64,000 bases of DNA from Beijerinckiaceae bacterium (GTDB taxonomy: Bacteria > Pseudomonadota > Alphaproteobacteria > Rhizobiales > Beijerinckiaceae), in assembly GCA_019745195.1 (NCBI GenBank), contig JAIETL010000004.1, positions 104,732-168,731 on the forward strand, in the 5' to 3' direction. Each line of letters starts with the position of its first letter. Positions within the stretch are counted from its first letter, which is position 1. Under the pieces are notes generated by a model, which was not told the DNA's origin, searched no databases, and saw only the letters and a program-made list of their open reading frames with translations. Shown here piece by piece: positions 8,367 through 17,423 of the stretch. The position numbers were made by a program, and so were the translations under genes.

Positions 8367-11300
8367 ATGTTTAAGCTGAACGTACATGATCTGGTGTTCG
8401 TCCTGAAGCAGATCAAAATCGGCGAAGCCAACGCCAATGGCGCGGACCTGACCGAGATTCGCGTCGATCCGACGACTGGCGAAATCATCACCGATCCCAC
8501 CGCCTACGCGAACGGCGTCTTTGTCGGCAACGCGACCTATCCGCTAACCAACGCGGACGGCCCGATTCTTTACGTTCGCGCCATTCCCGATCCCCACACG
8601 CCGTTCGGCATCCGCACGGTGGACGGCACCTACAACAATCTCGTCGAGGGCCGCGAGGCCTGGGGCGCGGCGGGGCAGGGCATGCCGCGCCTGCTCGACG
8701 GCGGCGCCTATCTCAACGAGGCGGACGGGGACACCATCTCGTTCGGCCCGACGAGCACCCTGACCAACACCAACTACACTCCCGGCTCGCCCTCCAGCCA
8801 AGGCCCGGGAACGGTCGTGGACGCCGATCCGCGCCTCATCTCCAATCTCGTCTCGGACATGAGCCTCAACAACCCCGCGGCGATCGTCGCCGCGCTGACC
8901 TTCGCGGGCGACGAGGACCCGTACGCGACGCTGGCGCTCGTCCAGGCCGAACAACCCGATTGGGCCGCCAACCTCGCCGTCATGCTGAGCCCGGCCTCGA
9001 CCCCGGCGGCGAAGGAGTTGGCGCGCGACGCCGTCAACCTCGTGCTGGAGCCTTTCGGCATCGAGGTCGACGCCAGCGGCTCGCTGTCGATCCCCAATGT
9101 CGCGCCCGACGAGGGGCTTTCGGCGCCGTTCAACTCCTGGATGACGTTCTTCGGCCAATTCTTCGACCACGGCCTCGACCTCATCTCGAAGGGCGGCGCC
9201 GGCACGGTCTACATCCCGCTGCAGCCGGACGACCCGCTCTATGTGCCGGGCGGCCGGACCAACTTCATGGTGCTGACGCGCTCGACCAATGTCGATTCCG
9301 ACGGCAACCCGACCACCGGTCCCGACAGCACGCAGCGCAACGTCACGACCTCCTGGGTCGACCAGAACCAGACCTACACCTCGCATGCCTCGCATCAGAT
9401 ATTCCTGCGCGAATATGAAACCGTCGCGGGGAGGACCGTCGCCACCGGCCGCCTGCTGGACGGCACTGGTCCGAACGGGGAAAAGAACGGCCTGCCGACC
9501 TGGAAGGATCTCAAGGACCAGGCCCGCGAGATGCTCGGGATCGAACTCGAGGACCGAGATGTCGGCTCCGTGCCCCTGATCCGCACTGACGCCTATGGCA
9601 ATTTCATTCCCGACCCGACGACGGGCTACGCGCAGGTGATCGTCGGCCTCGGCGGCGACGGCGTTCCCAACACGGCTGACGACATCACCGTCTCGGGCAC
9701 CCCCGCGACGCCAGTCGTTCCCACCGCCGTGGGCGCACTCCGCACGGACAACGCCTTCCTCGACGACATCGCCCACAACGCCGTTCCGACCGGGACGTTC
9801 GACCATGACAACAATCCGGCGACGTCGAACATCGCCATCGAAGCGGACGCAGACGACGAAACCGGCAACGCGATCGCCACGGATTTGCGCGGCAACCGCG
9901 TCGCCTATGACAACGAGCTTCTCGATCGGCACTTCATCACCGGCGACGGGCGCGGCAACGAGAACATCGGTCTGACCGCCGTCCACCACGTCTTCCATTC
10001 CGAGCACAACCGTCAGGTCGAGGCGCAGAAGCTCACGATCCTGCAGAGCGGCGATCTCGCCTTCGTCAACGAGTGGCTGGCGGTCGATCTGCCGGCCGGG
10101 TTCGCACTGCCGACCACCGTGGCCGGCGCCCAGGCGCTCGCCGCGACGCTGACCTGGGACGGCGAGCGCCTGTTCCAGGCCGGCCGCATGGCGACGGAAA
10201 TGCAGTACCAGCACCTCGTCTTCGAGGAGTTCGGCCGCAAGATCCAGCCCGCCATAGACCCTTTCGTCTTCAACTCTGTGACGGATATCGACCCGTCGAT
10301 CTTCGCCGAGTTCGCCAACGTCGTCTATCGCTTCGGCCATTCGATGCTGACCGACTCGATGCCGCGCGTCTTCATCGATCAGAACACCGGTGCGATCACC
10401 TCGCAGGACGATATGGGGCTGATCGCCTCGTTCCTGAATCCGGTGGTGTTCAACTATCTCGACACCGACGGCGATCCGGGGACCGCTCCCGTGCAGATCA
10501 GCGCCGAGCAGGCCGCCGGCGCCATCGTGCGCGGTATGACCACCGAGCGCGGCAACGAGATCGACGAGTTTCTAACCGGCGCTCTTCGCAACAACCTGCT
10601 CGGTATTCCGCTCGATCTCGGCGCGATCAACATCGCCCGCGGCCGCGACACCAACATGCCGACGCTCAACGAGGCGCGCGAGCAGCTCTACGCCGCGACG
10701 AGCTCGACCTTCCTCAAGCCCTATGAAAGCTGGGCCGAGTTCGCGACCAACCTGAAGAATCCGCTCTCGGTGGTGAACTTCATCGCCGCCTACGGAACGC
10801 ATCCGTCGATCGAGGGCACCGTTGCCGAGAAGCGCGAAGCGGCGATGAAGCTCGTCTTCGGCGATCCGGATCTGGCGGGCGATCCCGCTGCGCTGGCCGC
10901 GTTCAACGCGGACCGCATCGCATTCCTCAATGCCACCGTCCTCAATGAGTCCGTCGAATACACGGCCGCGAACACCGGCCTCAACAGCATCGACCTCTGG
11001 ATCGGCGGCCTGGCCGAGAAGAAGATGCCGTTCGGCGGCTTCCTCGGCTCGACCTTCAACGCCGTGTTCGAGGCGCAGATGGAGGCGCTGCAGGACGGCG
11101 ACAGGTTCTACTACCTGACCCGCACCCAGGGCCTGAATTTCCTCGTCGAGCTGGAGCAGAACTCCTTCGCCAAGATGATCATGGCGAACACGGACCTGTC
11201 CCAGCCGGGCCCGGACGGCATCCGCGGCACCGCCGACGACGTCGTCGCCCGGCATATCGGCGTCGATTCCTTCGCGACCTACGATTACGTCTTCGAGGTC

Positions 11301-14300
11301 AACGCTGACAACCAGCACGACTACAACGGCGATGCTGAGGGCGTCGATCCGGGCGGCAGCGATCCGGTCATGGAGGCGCTGGGCTTCACCAAGGTCGTCC
11401 GCGACGATCCGCGCACGGCAGCCGTGGAGACGAACTACTTCCGCACCTTCGGCGGCGAGCACGTCGTCGTCGGCGGCACGAACGATGACGACACGATCAT
11501 CACCGATTTCGGCGATGACGGCATCTGGGGCGATGGCGGCAATGACCGCATCGAATCCGGCGCTGGCGTCGACCTCGTCAATGGCGGCGCGGGCGACGAC
11601 ATCATCACCGACTCCGGCGACACCGGCGACTTCCTCAAGGGCGATTCCGGCAACGACGTCATCGCCAACTCCAACGGCCTCGACGTCATCATGGGCGGCA
11701 CGGGTCAGGACGTGATCCTCGTCGGCGTCGACGACACCGAGGTGTTCGCAGGCGAAGGCAACGACTTCGTGCTCGGCGGCGACGGCGTCGATCTGCTGAT
11801 GGGCAACGAAGGCGACGACTGGCTCGAGGGCGGCGGCGGCTTCGACACCACGGCCGGCGACAATTCCGAGCTCTTCTTCAACTCGACCATCATCGGTCAC
11901 GACGTGATGTTCGCCGGCTCCGAGGAGCATGATTTCGACGCCGAATCCGGCGACGACATCATGGTCCAGGGCGCGAGCGTCATGCGTAACGAGGGCATGT
12001 TCGGCTTCGACTGGGCGATCCACAAGGGCAATGCCGAGGCGGCCGATTCCGACCTGACGAAGCCGATCTTCACCACCGACGAGGAAGACGTCCTGCGCGA
12101 CCGCTTCGACACCGTCGAGGCGCTCTCGGGCTGGGTCAACAACGATCGGCTGTGGGGCGACAACCGGGCCGCCCCGGCCGGAGGCCCCCTCCCGGGCGAG
12201 AACCTCGCCGGCGCCGAAGGCACGATGGTCAATCACGAACTGACCCATGGCGGCGTGGCCCGCATCGACGGCCTTGACGACATCCTCGGCGGTCTGGCTG
12301 GTCCGGTCACAAGTGACTTCGAGGGGGGCATCGCCTTCAACGCCGGCAACATCCTGCTCGGCGGCCGCGGCGACGACACGATCGAAGGTCGCGGCGGCAA
12401 CGACATCATCGACGGCGACGCCTGGCTCAATGTGCGGATCAGCATCCGGGTCAACGACCCGTTGAGCGAGACGGGCACGAGCCCGCTCGCCACGATCGAC
12501 AGCCTCAGGCACACCTTCAGCGCGACGGATATCGACCCGGACGCTCCGGCTGGCTCCTCCATTCCCTCGGCGTGGATCGGCAAAACCCTGTCGGAGCTGA
12601 TGATCGCGCGGACCATCAACCCGCTTCAGCTCAACATCGTCCGTGAGGTGCTCGACCACGGCGCCGGCGCGATCGGCACCGATCTCGACACCGCCGTCTA
12701 TTGGGATGATGTCGACAATTACACCATCAGCCGCAACGCCGACGGCTCCGTCCTCGTTTCCCATACCGGATTCGATGTGGCGAACGTCCCTGACGGCCTC
12801 AACCTGGTCTCCGATGGCGACGACATGCTCTGGGGCGTCGAGCAGTTCCGGTTCGCGGGCGAACTCTTCGATATCGGGCAACTGGTCCCGGTCCCGGCCA
12901 GCGGCGCGCCGGTCATCAGCGACACGACGCCCGACGAGGGCCAGCTCCTCACCGCCGACACCAGCACGATCGCGGATCCCAATGGTCTTGGCACCTTCGC
13001 CTTCCAGTGGCAGTCTTCGGTCGACGGCACGACCTGGACCAACATCGCGGGAGCGACGACGGCTTCGTTCACCCCGCAGCAGGCGCAGGTCGGACAGCAA
13101 CTGCGCGTCGTCGTGAACTTCGTCGATGGGCGCGGCAATCCCGAGCAGGTCACGTCGACGGCGACCGTCGCCGTCGTGGACAGCAACGTCCCGGCGACCG
13201 GGACCGTGACGCTCAGCGACACCACGCCGACAGAAGGCCAGGCGGTGACGCTGAGCGGCAACACGATCGCCGATGCCAACGGCCTCGGCGCGTTCAGCTA
13301 CCAGTGGCAATCCTCGGCGAACGGCACGAGCTGGACCAACATCGCCGGCGCGACGGGCATCAGCTTTACGCCGGATAATAACCTGCTGACATCGTTTGGC
13401 GATCAGGCGGGACTTCTTCTGCGCCTGGCAGTCAGCTTCACGGACGGCGCGGGGACGGTCGAGACGGTGTTTTCGGCCGCCACTCAGCCTGTCGGCGTCG
13501 ACTGGGACGGCGTTCCCGCCTCCAACAACACCTTCAGCGGCACTGCCGGCGACGACATCGCCGACGGCGTCGATCCCTTCCTCATCTTCGGCGGCGCTGA
13601 CACATTGAACGGCAACGCCGGCAACGACATCCTGAACGGCAATGGCGGCAACGACACGATCAATGGCGGCGCCGGCAACGACACCATCAACGCCGGCGCC
13701 GGCACCGACACCATCAACCAGGCAGCCGCCGACGGGCGCGATCGGATCGACGGAGGCACGGGCGCCGACACCTACCGTCTGACGGGTGGTGCCGACCCCG
13801 AAACGTTCCGCATCTACGCTGTGATCGGCGCGGCCAACGCTGGAGTCGCCTCCGCACTCGCGGCGTCCCTCGGCACGACCTTCGCCGCCACGACCGAAAT
13901 CGTGGTGACGCGGACGGTTGCCGGTATCGAAAGCGTCATCGCCGAACTCGACAACATCGAGGAGATCGTCGTCAACACGCTGAACGTCACGGCCAACGAC
14001 GGCGGAGGCCTCAATACGGGAGGAAGCGTCGGCGACACGGTTCAGGTCGTCGGAAATTTCACTGCGACGAGCCTCAACTTCAGCACGATCACCATCAACG
14101 GCGAGAGCGGCAACGACACCGTCGATATCTCGGCGCTCACCTCGGCGCATCGCATCGTTTTCCGCTCCAATGGCGGCAACGACACGATCATCGGCACGCT
14201 GCGTCCGCAGGACGTGGTCGAACTCGCACCCGGCCAGGACATCGCCAGCTACACGCTGGTGGACAATGGCGACGGCACAAAGACCTTCGGCAACGGCACC

Positions 14301-17300
14301 CACGACATCACCTTCACCGGGGCGGTGACGCCGCAGTTCCAGAATGGTCCGGGGACCGGCGGAACGCATCTCGACGACGAGGATCTCGAAGACCTCCTCG
14401 GCATGGTGCAGGACGGGCTGGTCCGCGATCCCTCGGGCTTTGGCAACAATGTCGACAACCCCGAATGGGGCACGTCCGGAGGCCAGTTCATTCGCCTGAC
14501 CGACGTCTACTATACCGACGGCGCCGCGGGCATCCGCCAGACCTCGCTCACGCCGCGCGAGATCTCCAACATCCTGTCCAACCAGGACAATGACGGGGAC
14601 GGCATCGAGGAGAGCATCGCCAACACCTTTGGCGGGACGAGCCTGCTGACCTTCTTCGGCCAGTATTTCGACCATGGTCTCGATTTCGTGGCCAAGGGCC
14701 AGCCGGGCTCGGTCTATATCGGCAATGTCGGCTCGACGCCGGTCAATGCGCCACGCTCGAACATCGTACCGGGCACAGGCGTGGATCCCGACGGCATTCC
14801 CAACAGCGGGGACGAGATCCCGGCCGAGTACGTCAACCAGGCCTCGCCCTATGTCGACCAGAACCAGACCTATGGGTCCAGCAGCGCGATCACCAACCTG
14901 CTGCGCAGGTGGGAGGTCGGTGCCGACGGCGAGCCCGTCCAGACCGCCTACCTCCTGACTGGGGACATCGACGCCTCGGGCAATCCGCTCCTGCCGACGC
15001 TCGCTCATATCCGCGAGAACTACCGGATCATGACCGGCGGCGGCGAGCTGACCGCGGAAGACATCTCGAACTATGACGGGAGCGGCCAGCCGCTGCTGAT
15101 CGACTTCATCCCGGCATTCGTGCCCGGCACCAACCCGCCGCAGCTCGATCTCGACGCCATCGGCCATTACTTCGTCGCCGGCGACGGGCGGGTCAACGAG
15201 AACGTGATGCTGACCTCGATCCACACGATCTGGGAACGCAACCACAATTTCTGGGTCGAGGAGATCAAGGCCAGGACCGACAACGCGTGGACCGAGTCGG
15301 AGTACTTCGAAGCGGCCCGCATGATGAACGTCGCCGAATACCAGCGTGTGGTGTTCACCGAATTCGCCACCGCCATGGCCGGCGGCTTCGACGGCGACGA
15401 CGAGCACGGCTTTGAGGGCTACGACCCGACCATCGACGCTTCGATCTCGGTCGAGTTCGCCCAGGCGGCCTATCGCTTCGGCCACTCGATGCTCAACGAG
15501 ACGGTGAGCTATGTCGATGGGAACGGGGACCTGCAGGAGGTCTCCCTGGTGCAGGCCTTCCTCAGCCCGAACCAGGTCTCCGCGCTTGGAATCGACGGCC
15601 TGATCGGCGGCTCGGTCCAGGTGCCCCATCAGGCGATCGACGAGGACGTGGTCAATGCGCTCCGCAATCAACTCGTGGGACGCCCGCTCGATCTGGCCGC
15701 GCTCAACATCTTCCGCGGCCGCGACATGGGCATCGCCCCGTTCAACGAGGTCCGGACACAGCTCTACGAGCAGACGGGTCTCAGCGCCTTGCGGCCCTAT
15801 TCGGACTGGGCCGACTTCGCGGAGCGCAACGACATCTCCGCGACGATGCTCGGCAAGCTCCAGCAGGCCTATCCGGGCGGCTTCGAGACGATGGATCTGT
15901 GGATCGGCGGCCTTCTGGAAAAGCCGATGGCGGGGCAGCTCGGCTCGACCTTCGGCTACATCTTCCTCGAACAGCTCGACCGACTGCAGCACGGTGATCG
16001 CTTCTATTATCTTGAGATACTCGACGACTCTCTGTTCACCGATGAGAACAACGTAACCTTCGCCAAGATCATCGCGCGCAATACGGGGCTCTCCGATCTG
16101 CCCGAGAACGTCTTCGATCTCGACGGGTCCAATGCGCCCGCCAACGACGACGACAGCATCTTCAACAACGACGGAGATGACGACGACGGCGAGGATCACG
16201 ACGGCGAGGATGATGATGGGACCGTCGGCTCTGGCGAGGACGATGAGGACGAAGACGAAGACGAGGACGGTGAGGACGAGGACGACGACACCGTCGGCTC
16301 CGGCGACGACGAAGACGAAGACGAGGATGAGGACGACGACGATACGGTCGGCTCGGGCGATGACGAGGACGACGAGGATTGCGGTTGCGACGACGACGAT
16401 GTCGCGACGCCGCCTCCGGGCTCGCCCTCGGGTGGCGCTCTGCGGGTCGGCACGGCCCAGGCCGACGTTCTTCTCGGCACGGCCGGGGCTGACAACCTCA
16501 TCGGGCTTGCCGGCGACGACGTCCTGATTGGCGAGGCTGGCGACGACACCGTTTCGGCGGGCGAGGGCTCGGACTTCGTCGATGCCGGCGATGGCGCCGA
16601 CATCGTCTTCCTGGGCGGCGGCGACGACCATGGCTTCGGCGGGGCGGGCAATGACGCGCTCTATGGCGAGGCGGGCGACGACCGGGTCTTCGGCGGCGCG
16701 GGCGATGACCGGCTCGATGGCGGCGTCGGCAACGACTCGGTCGTCGGCGGGCTCGGCAACGACCTGATCGTGGCGGCGATGGGTGACGGCGACGACACCT
16801 ATCACGGCGACGATCTGGGTGGCGGCGTCGGCGTGGATACGCTCGACATGTCCTCCATCACGGCGTCGATCACGGTGGATCTCGGCTCCGGCCTGCTCGG
16901 ACGGGGCAGCGCCTTCAGTGTCCAGAGCGGCCAGGATACGCTCTGGAGCATCGAGAACGTCGCTACCGGCTCGGGCGACGACACGATCACCGCGAGTTCC
17001 GCCGTGAACGTGATGGAGGGCGGCGCGGGCGACGACGTCTTCCGCTTCACCAGCGCGCAGGCGGCCGATGGCGACACGATCCTCGATTTCGAGCCGGGCG
17101 ACCGGCTGGATCTCAGCGCCATCGACGCCAATGCGGGCATCGACGGGAACCAGGGCTTCACGATCGTCGGCGGGGCGAACTTCACCGCCTCGGCCCAGCT
17201 CCTGGTGACCTACGAGACCCGCGCCGACGGCGACTACACGGTCGTCGCCGGCAATGTGAACGGCGACCCGGCGGCGGATTTCCAGATCAGCCTCAAGGGC

Positions 17301-17336
17301 AGCCACCCGCTGAGCCCGAGCAACATCGCCCTTTGA
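8367..17336 (+). CDS. giant secreted double haem peroxidase with RTX repeats (MopA-like)
   Basis: This 2,989-residue protein carries two animal-type haem peroxidase domains (about 230-980 and 1990-2560). Domain 1 has distal GQFFDHGLD (Gln264, Asp267, His268), the GDGRGNEN loop (Arg529, Glu532) and proximal YRFGHSM (His658). Domain 2 has the same set: Gln2099, Asp2102, His2103, Arg2275, Glu2278 and His2373. By analogy with myeloperoxidase, both should bind haem and be active. Between them are RTX calcium-binding nonapeptides (about 1030-1165, 1325-1350 and 1740-1800) and two Ig-like repeats (about 1510-1710). A very acidic linker follows domain 2, and then a C-terminal RTX block (about 2690-2900). 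There is no N-terminal signal peptide. With type I secretion genes downstream, export by a C-terminal signal is expected. The architecture matches MopA-type Mn(II)-oxidising peroxidases, but activity on manganese is inferred. Confidence 0.93.
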   Translation: MFKLNVHDLVFVLKQIKIGEANANGADLTEIRVDPTTGEIITDPTAYANGVFVGNATYPLTNADGPILYVRAIPDPHTPFGIRTVDGTYNNLVEGREAWGAAGQGMPRLLDGGAYLNEADGDTISFGPTSTLTNTNYTPGSPSSQGPGTVVDADPRLISNLVSDMSLNNPAAIVAALTFAGDEDPYATLALVQAEQPDWAANLAVMLSPASTPAAKELARDAVNLVLEPFGIEVDASGSLSIPNVAPDEGLSAPFNSWMTFFGQFFDHGLDLISKGGAGTVYIPLQPDDPLYVPGGRTNFMVLTRSTNVDSDGNPTTGPDSTQRNVTTSWVDQNQTYTSHASHQIFLREYETVAGRTVATGRLLDGTGPNGEKNGLPTWKDLKDQAREMLGIELEDRDVGSVPLIRTDAYGNFIPDPTTGYAQVIVGLGGDGVPNTADDITVSGTPATPVVPTAVGALRTDNAFLDDIAHNAVPTGTFDHDNNPATSNIAIEADADDETGNAIATDLRGNRVAYDNELLDRHFITGDGRGNENIGLTAVHHVFHSEHNRQVEAQKLTILQSGDLAFVNEWLAVDLPAGFALPTTVAGAQALAATLTWDGERLFQAGRMATEMQYQHLVFEEFGRKIQPAIDPFVFNSVTDIDPSIFAEFANVVYRFGHSMLTDSMPRVFIDQNTGAITSQDDMGLIASFLNPVVFNYLDTDGDPGTAPVQISAEQAAGAIVRGMTTERGNEIDEFLTGALRNNLLGIPLDLGAINIARGRDTNMPTLNEAREQLYAATSSTFLKPYESWAEFATNLKNPLSVVNFIAAYGTHPSIEGTVAEKREAAMKLVFGDPDLAGDPAALAAFNADRIAFLNATVLNESVEYTAANTGLNSIDLWIGGLAEKKMPFGGFLGSTFNAVFEAQMEALQDGDRFYYLTRTQGLNFLVELEQNSFAKMIMANTDLSQPGPDGIRGTADDVVARHIGVDSFATYDYVFEVNADNQHDYNGDAEGVDPGGSDPVMEALGFTKVVRDDPRTAAVETNYFRTFGGEHVVVGGTNDDDTIITDFGDDGIWGDGGNDRIESGAGVDLVNGGAGDDIITDSGDTGDFLKGDSGNDVIANSNGLDVIMGGTGQDVILVGVDDTEVFAGEGNDFVLGGDGVDLLMGNEGDDWLEGGGGFDTTAGDNSELFFNSTIIGHDVMFAGSEEHDFDAESGDDIMVQGASVMRNEGMFGFDWAIHKGNAEAADSDLTKPIFTTDEEDVLRDRFDTVEALSGWVNNDRLWGDNRAAPAGGPLPGENLAGAEGTMVNHELTHGGVARIDGLDDILGGLAGPVTSDFEGGIAFNAGNILLGGRGDDTIEGRGGNDIIDGDAWLNVRISIRVNDPLSETGTSPLATIDSLRHTFSATDIDPDAPAGSSIPSAWIGKTLSELMIARTINPLQLNIVREVLDHGAGAIGTDLDTAVYWDDVDNYTISRNADGSVLVSHTGFDVANVPDGLNLVSDGDDMLWGVEQFRFAGELFDIGQLVPVPASGAPVISDTTPDEGQLLTADTSTIADPNGLGTFAFQWQSSVDGTTWTNIAGATTASFTPQQAQVGQQLRVVVNFVDGRGNPEQVTSTATVAVVDSNVPATGTVTLSDTTPTEGQAVTLSGNTIADANGLGAFSYQWQSSANGTSWTNIAGATGISFTPDNNLLTSFGDQAGLLLRLAVSFTDGAGTVETVFSAATQPVGVDWDGVPASNNTFSGTAGDDIADGVDPFLIFGGADTLNGNAGNDILNGNGGNDTINGGAGNDTINAGAGTDTINQAAADGRDRIDGGTGADTYRLTGGADPETFRIYAVIGAANAGVASALAASLGTTFAATTEIVVTRTVAGIESVIAELDNIEEIVVNTLNVTANDGGGLNTGGSVGDTVQVVGNFTATSLNFSTITINGESGNDTVDISALTSAHRIVFRSNGGNDTIIGTLRPQDVVELAPGQDIASYTLVDNGDGTKTFGNGTHDITFTGAVTPQFQNGPGTGGTHLDDEDLEDLLGMVQDGLVRDPSGFGNNVDNPEWGTSGGQFIRLTDVYYTDGAAGIRQTSLTPREISNILSNQDNDGDGIEESIANTFGGTSLLTFFGQYFDHGLDFVAKGQPGSVYIGNVGSTPVNAPRSNIVPGTGVDPDGIPNSGDEIPAEYVNQASPYVDQNQTYGSSSAITNLLRRWEVGADGEPVQTAYLLTGDIDASGNPLLPTLAHIRENYRIMTGGGELTAEDISNYDGSGQPLLIDFIPAFVPGTNPPQLDLDAIGHYFVAGDGRVNENVMLTSIHTIWERNHNFWVEEIKARTDNAWTESEYFEAARMMNVAEYQRVVFTEFATAMAGGFDGDDEHGFEGYDPTIDASISVEFAQAAYRFGHSMLNETVSYVDGNGDLQEVSLVQAFLSPNQVSALGIDGLIGGSVQVPHQAIDEDVVNALRNQLVGRPLDLAALNIFRGRDMGIAPFNEVRTQLYEQTGLSALRPYSDWADFAERNDISATMLGKLQQAYPGGFETMDLWIGGLLEKPMAGQLGSTFGYIFLEQLDRLQHGDRFYYLEILDDSLFTDENNVTFAKIIARNTGLSDLPENVFDLDGSNAPANDDDSIFNNDGDDDDGEDHDGEDDDGTVGSGEDDEDEDEDEDGEDEDDDTVGSGDDEDEDEDEDDDDTVGSGDDEDDEDCGCDDDDVATPPPGSPSGGALRVGTAQADVLLGTAGADNLIGLAGDDVLIGEAGDDTVSAGEGSDFVDAGDGADIVFLGGGDDHGFGGAGNDALYGEAGDDRVFGGAGDDRLDGGVGNDSVVGGLGNDLIVAAMGDGDDTYHGDDLGGGVGVDTLDMSSITASITVDLGSGLLGRGSAFSVQSGQDTLWSIENVATGSGDDTITASSAVNVMEGGAGDDVFRFTSAQAADGDTILDFEPGDRLDLSAIDANAGIDGNQGFTIVGGANFTASAQLLVTYETRADGDYTVVAGNVNGDPAADFQISLKGSHPLSPSNIAL
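11463..11865 (+). repeat. first RTX calcium-binding repeat block of the peroxidase
   Basis: Glycine- and aspartate-rich nonapeptides of the GGxGxDxUx type begin right after peroxidase domain 1, for example GGAGDDIIT, GGTGQDVIL and GGDGVDLLM. They form parallel beta-rolls when calcium is bound. Several units are degenerate (GDSGNDVIA, GNEGDDWLE). Further short blocks occur at about 12343-12420 and 13560-13770. Confidence 0.85.
16129..16413 (+). repeat. acidic linker with tandem TVGSG-containing repeats
   Basis: About 95 residues are nearly all Asp and Glu, punctuated three times by TVGSG and ending in a CGC motif inside Asp runs. The DNA is a degenerate GAC/GAG/GAT repeat. It lies between peroxidase domain 2 and the C-terminal RTX block. 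It could bind divalent metal ions, act as a flexible spacer, or keep the chain unfolded in the low-calcium cytosol. The repeat is direct observation; the role is inference. Confidence 0.85.
16440..17060 (+). repeat. C-terminal RTX block of the peroxidase
   Basis: A run of regular RTX nonapeptides (GGAGNDALYGEAGDDRVF style) precedes the C-terminal secretion region. It is followed by a segment containing ILDFEPGDRLDLSAIDA, the kind of RTX C-terminal domain that leads into the uncleaved type I secretion signal. Confidence 0.88.
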
Positions 17337-17348
17337 TGTTCCGGGCCT

Positions 17349-17381
17349 GACCACCCCGGCCCTGTCCGGGTCGGGGTGGTC
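17349..17381 (+). terminator. terminator or attenuator hairpin between the peroxidase and exporter genes
   Basis: GACCACCCCG (17349-17358) and CGGGGTGGTC (17372-17381) form a perfect 10-bp stem with a 13-base loop, followed by TTCCGGTTTTCC. It starts 12 bases after the peroxidase stop. A partial terminator here would give far more secreted protein than exporter, as known after hlyA-type genes. The downstream gene begins only 42 bases later, so read-through is likely needed unless it has its own promoter. Confidence 0.65.
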
Positions 17382-17423
17382 TTCCGGTTTTCCGCGTCTC
17401 AAGCGTTTTAGTGGAACAGCGTC

